This document shows positions 10,349 through 22,500 of a DNA stretch of 39,775 bases, piece after piece; positions within the stretch are counted from its first letter, which is position 1; each line of letters begins with the position of its first letter. The DNA is taken from assembly GCA_022578965.1 (NCBI GenBank), contig MU400802.1, positions 1-39,775 on the forward strand, in the 5' to 3' direction. Both the position numbers and the translations under genes were made by a program. Source of the stretch: Xylaria sp. FL1777 (taxonomy: Eukaryota; Ascomycota; Sordariomycetes; Xylariales; Xylariaceae). Under the pieces are notes generated by a model. It searched no databases. It worked only from the letters and a program-made list of their open reading frames with translations, and was not told the DNA's origin.

Positions 10349-13300
10349 TAATCCTTTACTTACTACAAATAATACTACAAAACTAACAAACAAGCAATTT
10401 ATTATTGCTAACTTATATGTTTAATTTATTTATTTATTAATTGTTATACTTTTTATAAGCAGAACATAATATATTATATTTAGCTACTTTAGCTAGCAAT
10501 AAGTAAAGCTTGCTTAACGCAAACAGTTTAGTTATAATTAGCAACAAACGTTTAAGCTAATAGCTTTTAATTATTAAAGCTTAAAACAAACGTATAAAAA
10601 TGTTAAACTGTTTTTTTTAGTTTAGTTTATAAAGCGCTTTCATTTTTTTTAGCAAAACAACAATTAAGTGTTAAAATGCTAGCATAATTTTTAAAATAGC
10701 ACAGCTAAAAAACTATTTATTAAAAACCTTTAAAGAGCTAAAAAAAGGAAATTTTCGCTAAAAAGCTAATGTTTTACAAAAAAAAAAGCACGATTGCTTT
10801 TATATAAGCAAAAAAAAACAAAAAACAAGCCTAAAAAAAAGTAAAAATCGCTAAAACCTTTAAAAGCTATAATGCAAGCAAATCTAACGCTTATTTATAC
10901 TAAATAAGTTCAAGTTTACGCATTAATATATAAAGCTATTAATAATTAAAAATATACTTTGTTTTTTAAGCTAATATAGTTTTTTATTAAGAAATAAAAA
11001 GCAAGGTTTTTTAAGTATAAGCTAGCTATTGCTTAAAGATTTTGCGCAAAACGTAGCTATTGCTTCTTTATAGCACTTATTATTAAATAAAAAAGCTTTA
11101 AAAAAAAGAAAAAAGCATGCTATTTTTATAAATAAAAAGCTATAAAAAAATAAAGCTTACTTAATAAAACTTGCATAAAGCAAAGCAAGCTAAACTAAAA
11201 AACAAAAAAACTAAACGCTATAAAGCACACAAAAAAATAAAAGCGCATAGAAAACAAAAATATAAAAGCATCTAAAAGAAAACTTAAAAAGCTATAAAAA
11301 ATAAGCTAGCAGTTCTTATAAACGTAAACAAAAAAAATCGTTAAGTTTTTTAAAAAAAAAGTTTAAAAAAACAGCACAAAAAAACTTAAATACTTAAAAT
11401 ACCTAAAAACTTTTAGCATTTTATACTTCCTTTTTTTTTAAACTTACATTTTTATTTAGCTTACTTTTATTATTTTTTATAGCTTACTTTTATTATTTTT
11501 TGCAGCTTACTTTTTTTGTTACTTTTATATAAACTTTATTTTAATTTATTATATAGCTTAAAAGTTTAAAAACTATAGCTTAGTTAAGTAATTTAGCTAT
11601 AAAAAATCGTTAGATTTTTTTACTTTAATATATAAAAAACATTAAAACTATTTATAAACAAAGAAAATAAAAATAACTAGCTTATTATTTCTAAAAGGTA
11701 TTAAAGTAATCTTATTTAGCTTAAGCTATTTTAATAATAAGCATAATGCTAAAATTAAGCTATTATTTATACTTTTTAACCTAAGGTTAAACTAACATTT
11801 ACTATTTAACAGGTTAAAAATAAACAAATAACTAAACGATTTAAATGCTTTTTTTTGCATAAAACGTTTTAAAAACATTAATAAAATCAAACAGGTTTCT
11901 GTTTATTATAATATTTCTTAAACAAGAAAAATAGTAAAAATAATACTAAAAGATTATTTATTATAAACTAAAGCTTATAAACTGCTTAAGCAAAAGTTTA
12001 AGCTTTAAAACTTTAAGCAAAATAAGTTTGCTATTGCTATATTGTAAAATTTTAAAGCTTGCTTAAAAGCTATATATTTTACTAATTTTAAAACTTACTT
12101 TTTTTAGCATTAAATATATGCTAAAAATATTAAAGCCTAAAAAAATTATTACTTTAATTTTTAATTTATTTAAAGTTTGCTTAAAAAGCTAAATTAAAAT
12201 ACTATTAATAAAATAATGAAGTTTTTTAAAAAGTTATATAATAACTTAAATAAAATGTTTTATAAAAACTTTTATAAAATACTAAATAACTAAATTAATA
12301 AAAAGTCCAAGCTAAATTTTTACTTTAAAAAAACAAAAAAAGCACGCAAAGTATAAAAAAAAATTAATTATTTATATAATTATAATTTTAATAAGCTTTT
12401 ATATACTGCTATTAATGCTATTAAGCTAGCTATTAATATAATTATATTAGCTACTAAAACAGTTATTATTAAAAAACAGCAAGTAAAATTAGCTTAATAT
12501 TTTGCTTATAACTAAAATATAAATAATATTACTAAGCAAATATAGTAGTTAGAATTAAAACAAAAAAATGCAGCAATTATAAAAAAAGAACTAAAAAAAA
12601 TGCTAAAAAAACTGCAAAATTAGTATGTTTAGCTAGTTAATTAAAAACTATAAGCATTATAATATTATAAAATTAACATAAATTTATTAAAAAAGCAAAT
12701 GTTTAGCATTAATGTTATAACTTCTGAATATTTATAAAAAAGTAAATATAACTTTAAAAAACGAAAATAAAGCAAACAATTGTTTAATTTTTTATAATAA
12801 ATAAAGTTAAACAATCTTTATTTAGCAAAAAGAACTATTTGTTAAAAATATAGCATAAATAATTACTATGTTTATAAGTATAGCTTTGCTTACGAATTAA
12901 AAAAAGAAAACATTATATATTAAAACTTTAAATAGTGCTTAAGAAAGCTAAAATCTTTTGCAAGCTTTAAATGCATAAAAGTTTTTTTTAAAGTTATAAA
13001 AATTAGCAAAAATAAAAAAGAAATTTTTAATGCTATAATAAAGTAAATATATAACTTTGTTTTAAGCAATAATAAACTGCTTAAGTAGAAAGCTTATTAT
13101 TAACTGCAAAAAAAAAACTTTATTTTAAATAATAAAAATCTAAATGCTAAAATAAAAAGCAAACAAAAAAGTTAAAAAAAAAAAAAACTTTACTAGCTAA
13201 ATAATAAATAGCTAAACTAATTTTTAAATAAGAAAACTAATAATTAAACTAGTACGCTTTATAAAATAAAACTAGCAAAAGCTTGTAATGTTAAAAAAAA

Positions 13301-16205
13301 CAACTTAATAAACAGCAAGTTAAATAATAGCTTTATTATAACTAATTAAAACTTTATATAAAGCACTTTTTATAACGTAAATAGCACTAAAGTTTTATAA
13401 AGCTATATATTAAGCAGAAAAATTAGCGTAAATATGTTTTAAGCTAATTGTTATAAGCTTTTAACTAAAAAAGCTGCTTTTTATTAAACAAAAAGTAAAA
13501 AAAAACCTAAAAAACAAAAAAAAAAGCTTTTTATAAATTAAACAATTAAAAAGATTTATTTAAATAATAACAAGTTTTTTACTTAGCTTAATATTAAAAA
13601 TACACAAATAAACAACAATTTTTATAAGCAAAGTACTTTATTAAAACTAAAAAGTTTTAATCGTTAAAAGCTTTAAAAAATCTAAAAAGCAAAACTTACA
13701 GAAAAAAGCTTAAAATTTAAAAAAATATAAGCTAAAAAGTTTAAAAACTTTTTAAACAAAAAAACAAATGTTATTTTTAAAAACTTTATACTAAAAGTTC
13801 TAAAGTATTTTAGTGTTTTTATTTAAACAATTATTTAAATAAAAGCTAAGTTATATTTTAAAGCAGCAAAAATACTTAAACTAATGCTAAAAATAATACT
13901 ACTACTTTTAAATAATCTTAGCAAAAGTTTAAGTTAGCAAATTAAATTAAATATACTATAATTTATTTTAAAGAAAAAAAGCAATAAATTAAAATATAAA
14001 GCTTAATTAAAAACTTTATTGCAAAAAATCTTAACTTAAATAAACATAAAAAATGCTTTTTTTTATAAAAACGTAAACTTTTCGAAAAATAACATAAGAT
14101 TTTAATAGCTAGCAGTTAAAAAAGCACAAAAAAGTTTTTAGCTAGTATTATAATTAGCTAGTTAGCTTAATAAGCATAAATTGCTAAATAGCATTTATAA
14201 AACTAGTTTTTTATTAGATTATTTAGTAGCACAAATAAATAAAAAAATAAAATATAACAGTTTTATTATGTATACTTATATGCTTTAACTTAGCTTTATA
14301 GCTGCTTTTTTAAATAAGCAACGCTATAAAATAATAAAAGTTTTTTATAATTAGAACTAATAAAATAATTAAGTAATATTATTTTTTACTTATATTGCTT
14401 TAGATCTTTAAACATTAAAAAACAAGCTAAAGTTTAATAAAATGCTTTTTAAAATTTTAAACTGATATAATATTATATATTTGTTATTTAAAAATAACTT
14501 AAAAAAACAAAAGTTATTAATTATTATACTTATGCTACTTTTAAAAAAGGTAATATTTTTAATTAAACTTTAGCTTTGTGCTAATTTTATGCTAGTAGTG
14601 CTAAAAGAAAAAAAAAAGCCTAAAAAGCTAACATAGCTAGCATTAATAGTTCTAAAAAGCGCTAATTAAACTTTTAACCTTTTTAAAATAAAAATTTATA
14701 AAAAATATAACAATTATATTAGCAATAGTAGCTTAAATTTATTTATAAAAACATTAAAGTATAGATTTTATAATAAAAAAAACTTAAGTTTAACAAATTA
14801 TTTTAACTAAAAATACTTAAGCTTTTTAAATTTATGCTTTATGTTAGCTTTATTACTAAAATCACAAAGTATTTTAGCTACATTTTTAAGTGTTGCAAAG
14901 CTAAAAAAATATATATAGCTTTGCTTAAAGCTTACTATAAAAATAAAAAATAAGATCTACAAAAAGAATATTACTAAAATTATTAATTCTAAAGCATAGT
15001 TTAGCATTATTATAAATTTATTTGTTAATAAAAATAGCTTTGCTACTAAAAATACAAATATAACCTAAAAAAAATTTAACTAAACTAACAATTTAATTAA
15101 ATATATAAAATGCTTAAAAACTACTATTTAAATAAATAAAAAGTTGCTGCTTTTTTTGCTATATATAGTTAGCAAAAAATAAGCTATTTATTTTTTATTG
15201 CTAAAAATAAACTTTATTATAAAGTTTTAAATAAGTTTATATTTTTAAGGCCTTTATATAATAGCTAATATAATACTTAAAACAAGCTAAATTATTATAT
15301 TAATAATAAAACATATTAAAAAACTAAGTTTAAAAGCTTAAAAATGTTAATAATTAAAAAACTAATGTATATTTGCTAAACTATTAGCTTAGCAAATAAG
15401 CTACAAAAAGCATAAAAATACTAGATCTTAAATAGAAAATCTAACAATTAGCAAAAAAAAGCAAAAGAAAAATTAAAAAAACATAGTTTAAAAAAATATA
15501 CAAATGTAAGCTTTTAAAAAAATTAAAACCTATATAATAATATAACGTTAGTAGCTTTTTTAATTTTTTTTATATAAAATATTAAACTTTTTAAAAATTT
15601 AAAAATATAAAACAATAAAAAAGTCTATACTATTTTTAATAATAATTAACTACTTAAAATACTTTTAGTTGTAATAAAAAAAACGCTAAAACAAAAAAAT
15701 GCTAAAAAATTAATAATTATAAAAACTAAAAATTTTGCATATAAATTAAAAAGCAAATATAATTTAATTATAACTTTAACTTAAGCATTATTAATTTTTT
15801 AAGCCTTAAAAACTAACGAATTAATAAAAAGTAAAACAATAATTTTAAATATAATATATAAAACAAAAAATAAAAAGATCTATTTTAAAGATAACGTGCT
15901 ATTTAATAGTATTGTTTTATTTGGATTTTATAAGTAAAAAAAGCAAGCTTTAAAAAAAACAAGCTATTACTTAAAAGATTTTACGCTGTTTTAATAAAAT
16001 AGCATTTATTAAAATATATATTTATGTTTTAGCATTACTTCTAGAAATACTTAATTAATTACTAAACAACTAGCTGTTTTTTTAAAAAAGCTTTATATAA
16101 CTAACTTTACTTAGCAAAAAGCAGCATTATTAACTAAAATATAGTATTACAAAAAAATAGCACTTTTTTAAGACTTTTTTAAAATAAAAAAAATATATAA
16201 CAAAA
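10332..16205 (+). pseudogene. ORF1 of element X: very long gag-like region leading into pol, RIP-degraded
   Basis: One plus-strand frame stays coherent from just after the LTR to the start of RT, about 1,950 codons, with stops concentrated where Gln, Trp or Arg would be expected. The first 350 codons are mixed and Lys/Glu-rich. About 11400-12250 is rich in Ser, Thr and Pro-type codons. From about 12360 to 14600 comes a long charged stretch with many Arg, Asp and Glu positions and few Cys. From 15260 to 15850 it turns Gln-rich. No CCHC zinc knuckle and no aspartic-protease DTG/DSG could be identified. By position it should supply the particle proteins (gag) and perhaps a protease, but this is inference from order. 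From 14434 onward it is repeated in copy 3. The typical gag-protease region of Gypsy elements is 1-2 kb, so this is unusually long. Confidence 0.55.
11458..11526 (+). repeat. 23-bp tandem repeat, about 3 units, inside ORF1
   Basis: AGCTTACTTTTATTATTTTTTAT-like units run 11458-11480 and 11481-11503, with a partial, more diverged third from 11504. The unit length is not a multiple of three, so the array would shift frame between units if translated. Either it lies in a non-coding spacer between a first gag ORF and the rest, or it arose after the gene died. Confidence 0.65.
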
Positions 16206-19180
16206 TTTTTTTTTTTTATAAAATTAAAATAGTTCTTTATAAAGCATAGCAAGTTTATAGCATTTTAATTTTTAAACTTTTAAAAAATATTACTATAAAA
16301 GTTTTAAAAACCTAACTTAAGCATAGCGTTTTTAAAAAAGCTTATAGTTTGTATTATAACGCTTAGTTTCTAGTACAAAAAAAAAGTAAAAAAGTTTAAT
16401 TAATTAATTTAGCTATAAAAATAAACGTAGTTATTATATGTAATGCTAATTTTTTTTAAAGCTATAATAAGTTCTTTAAAAAGTTCGTAATATATAAAAT
16501 AATTTTTATAGTTAATTTATTTTTAAAATACGATTAAATATTACTTTTTATTTTTAGCTAAGCAATAACTGCTTTTTTTATACTAATAAGCTTTTTCTAA
16601 ATAATTACTTTTTTATAAAAAGCAACAAATTTAGTAGCTTAATTTTTAAAAGTACTATTAAAAGTTTTATATAATATATTACTAATAAAATGCAAACCTT
16701 TTTTTAATAATATAGTAATTAAAGAACTTATTACTAAATATAATAATTATAAAGTTGCCTTAAAAATTAAGCAGTTTATATTAAAGCATTTTAAAAATTT
16801 TAATGCTACGCTACTTAATTTTAAGCTAGCTAAAATTATAGCTAGCATACTTAAAAGCAAATAAACAAAACAAATAACTAAAATAGTTAACTATATATGT
16901 AGCACTAATAGCAAAAGCTTAATAAAAGCAAAAGTAGTAAAAATTCTTAAGTAAAAAACTTGCAAAAATATTACAAAAGTATAGTTTTTTTTAAAAATAA
17001 TAGTATACTACTAAATATAAATATAAAGGTATGCTATAATTATAAAACTATTAACGGTTTTATTACAAAAAAATAAGCCGTTTTGCTTTAAAAAACCGCA
17101 AAAAAAAGCTATAAAAAAGCTTTAAAAAGCTATTATAATAGCTCTTATTTTTATTATTTTTAATTATATAAAAAAACTCATTTAGCTAAAAATAAATGCT
17201 TTTAAAACTAGCTAAAGCGCTATTTTATGCTAAAAAGTTAATAAAGCTATTAAACTAGCAAAATATAAGTTTAAAACATAAAAAAGCCCTAAAAAAAAAT
17301 ATAATGCTATAAAGCTAAAAAAGCTTGCTATTATTAAAACTTTTTAAAAGTTGCAAAACTATTTTTATAAAATTACGTTTTATTTAGAAATTAATACAAA
17401 AGTTTTTATAATATAGCTAAATAATAAATTTTTAGCATTGCTAAATGTTTAATTAACAAAATAAATAGTATATATAAAAACCTTTAATTTTATATTTTAT
17501 TATATGCTAAAAAAAAAACATATAGCTACTAATAAGCTTTTTAAAAAACTTTTTAAGCTATTAAATAAGTTAAATAATTATTAAAAAAAAAATATAAAAA
17601 ATTTTATTGATTTTTAACTATATATAATAGCTATTATTATTACGTATAAAAAATTAAGCAATTAATTAGTTAAAAGCTTAATATACTAAAAAACAGAACT
17701 TCTATTATACTTAAAAGAAAATTAAAGCAAAAAAAGTAAGCAAATTGCTAAATATTTTATTTTTAGGCAAGTTTTAAAAAAACTTACAACAAAAAAAAAG
17801 CAAAGTTACTTTAAAAAAAAAGCCTTTAAATTTTTTGTTAACAAGTTTATCTTTTAAAAAAAAGCAAAGTTTAAAAAAATGCTAAAAAAAATTATTAATA
17901 ATAAAAAAACCTAAAAAGCTTTTATTAAAAAAAACTATAAAAAAATAACTTATAAAAGCTAAATATTTATAACTTAATAAATAACTTAAAAATATTATTA
18001 GAAAGACTTTTATTAAAATATTTATGTTGCAATTATTAGTTACTTTAATTGCTAAAAATCTACAAATAGCAAAAAAACTAAAAAACACTGTTTTAATTAC
18101 TTTTTAACTTTTTTAGTTTTTTAGGTTATAAATATATAAACTATGCTATTAAGCAATAAATTTAAAGCTATTATAAAAGCAAAATGCAAAATAATAACTT
18201 ATTTAAAAGCTAAACCTTTAAAACACATAAATTTTTTAAAAATACTTAAATTTATTAAAAAAAAAATTATGTTTTAGTATAAAATCTTTATAAAAATTAA
18301 GTATAATAATAGCTTTAAATTTAAAAAAGAAATAAAAAATGCAGTAAATACTTTAAGCTATAAAAAAAACTATAGTTTAGTTTACTATTTTTAAGCTTAA
18401 AGCTTTATTAAAAAAAGCTATAAGTTAATAAAAAAAAGCTTTATATAAATAACAAATAAAACCGGAAAAAATTAGCTAAAATACTTAAACTTAGTAATAT
18501 AAGCAGATTATACTTTTGTGTGCTATTATAGCTACAGCTTATATAAACTAATATATAAAAAAATGCTAATTTTGCTAGTAAAAAATGTAATACTAACATA
18601 AAAAATAATTAAATAGCAAAATGTTGCTTTTTATAAAAATTTTATTAAAGCTAAAGTTAAGCAGTTAAAACGCTGCAACTAAAATGTTATAAAAGTTAAA
18701 GCAATTATAACTAAAAAAAAAAAATTAGCTATAAAAGCTAAATCTTAAAAAAATGCTTATAAAATTAAGCAACTATTTAAAAAGGGCTTTTTTGTTCTTT
18801 TTTATAATATTATGCTTTTAATAAATAAGTTTAATAACAAAAAGCTACTATATAAATAAATTAGCTTTTATAAAGTTAAAAAAAATATTAATTATAAGTA
18901 ATACTAATTAGCAAAACTAACCAGCAAAAAATTAAAAAGGTTGTTTTTTTTTAAAAAATTAAAGCAATTTATATAAAATAACTAAAAGTACTAAGAACTA
19001 AAAAATTTTAACTTTAATATATAAACTATTAGTACTATAGCTATTTATTAAAAATTAAACTAAAACAATAAAGCTTTTAACAATTAAGGCTATAGTAGTT
19101 AAACCACAAGAAATAAAGAAAATATAACAAGTTATAAAAGCTTTTTAAGTTTATAAAAGCTACAGCATAACTTTTAGCGC
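15870..19180 (+). pseudogene. pol: Element X pol: reverse transcriptase, RNase H, DDE integrase, RIP-degraded
   Basis: RT palm motifs are clear. A VLALP-type leader lies near 16030 and a YRLIN-type motif near 16400. A SGYDQ-like block is near 16535. The catalytic F-x-D-D-I reads FFNNI at 16700-16714, both aspartates now Asn, followed by a mutated IKGP. RNase H occupies about 17060-17600. The integrase HHCC finger spans about 17890-18085, with one of its cysteines mutated. The DDE residues fall at 18131-18133 (D read as N), 18305-18307 (D read as N, in a mutated DNGPEF motif) and about 18410 (E read as K, in a mutated IERSHK motif). The C-terminal part ends near 18985 with an LKQF motif typical of Gypsy integrase tails. 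The frame shifts by one base in a 12-T run at 16206-16217 and then holds to the end. The F-DD-I motif differs from YLDD of the chromodomain element, so this is a separate Gypsy lineage. Confidence 0.85.
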
Positions 19181-19590
19181 TTTAAATATTTTAAGTACTA
19201 AAAAATATAACAGGTTACCTTATTTTTTTAGCTATTATATTATAAAGCGCTTTAAAAAGTAATAACTAACAAAAGTTAAAGCAACAGATTTTTTTTTTTT
19301 TACTTTTTGTTTTTTTATTAATTGTTTTGTTTTTTATTTTTACTAATTGTATAAATTTATATAATTAAGTTATAATGCACAAAACTATTTTTTTTTGCTT
19401 AAAACTAAGCGCGTTTTTTATAGCTTTTTTTTTATTAGTTTTATATTTATTAGTTTTATAGTAGCTAGTTTATTAGCACTTTTTTTACTATTACGCTAAA
19501 AATATAAGTTTTTATTTTATTTTAACGTTTTTTAAATAATTAAGCAGCTTAGTTTTAGTATAAATTATTATTGCTTTTTTTTAAAAATAC
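19181..19590 (+). other. Spacer between pol and ORF2 with a short duplication
   Basis: I see no convincing coding frame. A 15-bp unit, TTTATTAGTTTTATA, is directly duplicated at 19431-19445 and 19446-19460. T-rich tracts of 9-12 bases are frequent. The spacer is also present in copy 3 (about 34617-35027), so it belongs to the element. It is where a separate promoter or splice/reinitiation signal for ORF2 would have to lie, but none can be recognised in this mutated state. Confidence 0.5.
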
Positions 19591-22500
19591 ATAAAAACAA
19601 AAAAAACAAAAATAAAAACTGCTTATTAATTTTAACTACTTAAGTTTATTTTACTGCATTAATACTTACGCATAAGTTTTTTTATTTTTAATTGCTTTGT
19701 TATTTTTATTTAAAACTAAACAGCTTTTTTTACTTTTAGTTCAAACTATTTAATACTTAATAAAAACCTTAGAACTGCTAAAAAGCAAAAAACACTATTA
19801 TTACACCTTAAAAAGTTATTAGTTTATATTTTATGCGCTTAAATTACTAGCAATAACCTAAAGCTATTATTAAGCAATAATAAACATTTAATAAAATAGC
19901 AAACGCTTAAGCAAAGTTTAAAGCAGGCTTAGCAAGAATAAAACTTTGCTATAAAAAATTAAGCAAGATTATTTAATTATATAAAGCTAAAAAAATAAAA
20001 ACTAAAAAAAAAACAGAAAAAAATTTAACAATTTAGTATTAATAATTCTTATTTTGTATATTTTTGATTTTTTTGTTATAAAAGTTTTATATATTTGCTT
20101 TTATAAATGTTATAACTTAACTTTTTATATAATAACTATTTTTTTTTTATTTATTACGCTTAAAAAAAAATTTACAAGCTATACAATAAAGAAAAATAAT
20201 CGTAAATTATATTAAAAAAAACATTGCTATATAAGCAAATTGTTTAATTTTCTTATTTTATTTTACTTTATATAACTTATTTAATTTATTTTTTTAGTTA
20301 TTTTTTTAAATACTTAAGCATTATGCTAATTTTTTAAGCAATACTAAATTATTGCTTATTAATATTACTTTTAATAAACTAAGCAATAAAATTAGCTTAA
20401 AAAAAACGCTTTAACTTGCGTTTTAATTTAGTTTTTTTTTTAGTTAAGCAAACAAAAGTATTTTTAATTAAAACTATTTATTCTTTAAAGTTTTTAGGCA
20501 TAAGATTTTTTTTAACTACTGTAGTTATTATATTAGCTTTAAAATATTTAGCTATATTACTTTTGGACTTATAAAATAAACAGTTTTATAACTAAATAAT
20601 AAACGCGCAGTTAGCATACGTACTAAACTTTTATTTTAAAATAATATAGCAAAAAAAAAAAAAATAAAGCTTTATATACTTTTTGCTTTTAGCTATTATT
20701 AGTAACTATTTGTAATATTTATAAAATACAGCATTTTATATTTTAAATAACTATATAAATATAGCTATAAATTAATAAAAGTTATAAAAAATTTAATATA
20801 TATATTTGCTTTAAAAACTACTTTTAGTTGCTTTTATATATAATAAGCAAAATTTTAAATATTTTTGCTTTTTTATTTAGCTAAAGCTAGCTTAAATATA
20901 TTAATTTATATAGTATATATAAAAAAAATTATAACTAACTTTTTATTAAACATATTTATTACTAGTATTATTACTAAGAATTTTAATTTATAAATAGCTT
21001 AATATTTAGTTATATAAAACAAAAAAAGTTAGCTAAATAAAAAAAACAAGATCTAAAAAAAAAAAAAACATATATATTTTGCTATTTATTAGTAAACTTA
21101 ACTTTTCGAATATTATAAGTATAACTGTTTACTAGCTAAGCAGTATTAATTTTTTAAATATTAGTTAATTATTATAATGCTTTTTAATTGTTTAAAACTT
21201 TATTAATAACATAAAAATTGTTTTTTAAATGTTTAGTTAAGCAAGCATTAATTATACTACTTAAAAACGAAAACTTTATAATAAAAGCATAATTTAAGTA
21301 ATTTAAAAACTTAAGCACTAAAGAAAAAAATTGCAAAAAAGATCTAAGCTTTAAAACTACTTAAAAAAAAATAAATTAAAAAAGAAAACAAGCCTTTTTT
21401 TTATATTTACTAAAGCTTAAGTTACTTATTTTATTATTAGTAGCAATAAATGTTTAAAAAAAGTAAATTATAAGTATATTAAAAAAAAGTTAAAAAATAA
21501 CTACTTAATTAATTAAAACTATTTTATTTGCTTATTTTTTAATTAATATTAGCATAAATATATAAAAAATAATTATTATAAAAACATTTAGCAATTAATA
21601 ATTTATTTTAGCAATAAAATAATTAATTAATAAATTAAAAATAGTATAATAAGTTTATAAAAAAAAGGTACACTAGTTTAAAAATACATATTTTAGCTTT
21701 CTTTTTATTATATTTGCTTTATTAAACTTTTTACTTATATTTAACTTTGCTATTTTATTTACTTAATAAGTTTTAACTTCTTATATTTAGCACAAATACT
21801 TTTAGCATTTATATTTAAAAGATTTTACAATTATTAAAACGTAATAACTTAAATTAGCAATTAAAAATATTAAACTACATAAAGTAAACAGTACTAACAT
21901 TAATACTTACACTTTATACTTTTTATATTATTTGCTTTTATATTTTTAATTTATATTAAAATTTCTAACTTGCTTGCATTTTTTACTAAATTGCAAAATA
22001 TAGCAAAAGTATATATATGTCCAAATATTATTAAAAATTGCTTTTATTATATATATATACTTTTAATTATTATATTTCTTATTTTTAAGGAAGTTATTAG
22101 TACTACAGATTAACTAAAAATAAAAGTATTTTTTTTTAAAAGTTTTGCAGAGCTAACACTTAATACTAAAGCATACAAACAACTAGCACAAAAAATAGCA
22201 AACTTTAAAAAAAAAGCAAAAAAAAGAAAAAATAAGCATATATATATAAACCTAATTGCTAATTATAAAAAGCTTTTTTTTAAGAACTAATAGCTTTTTA
22301 AAAACAGCTTTAAAAAAAAGCTAGTAATTATTAAGAATTTAAAGTATAAAAAATATCTAGCTTGCTAGCTTTTTTTATAAATTAAAAAACTAAATATAAA
22401 AAATATTTAGCTAAAAAACATATTGCTTTTTTTAGTTAATGTTTTTTTAAAGTTTGTTTTAGAGTTTTATTTTATATAAAAAGAAATAACCTTTATAAAA

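Noticed and set aside
17882..18088. 68-codon hydrophobic open frame, minus strand
   Set aside because: It is the complement of the integrase zinc-finger region of X pol on the plus strand; its hydrophobic look comes from AT-rich codons.
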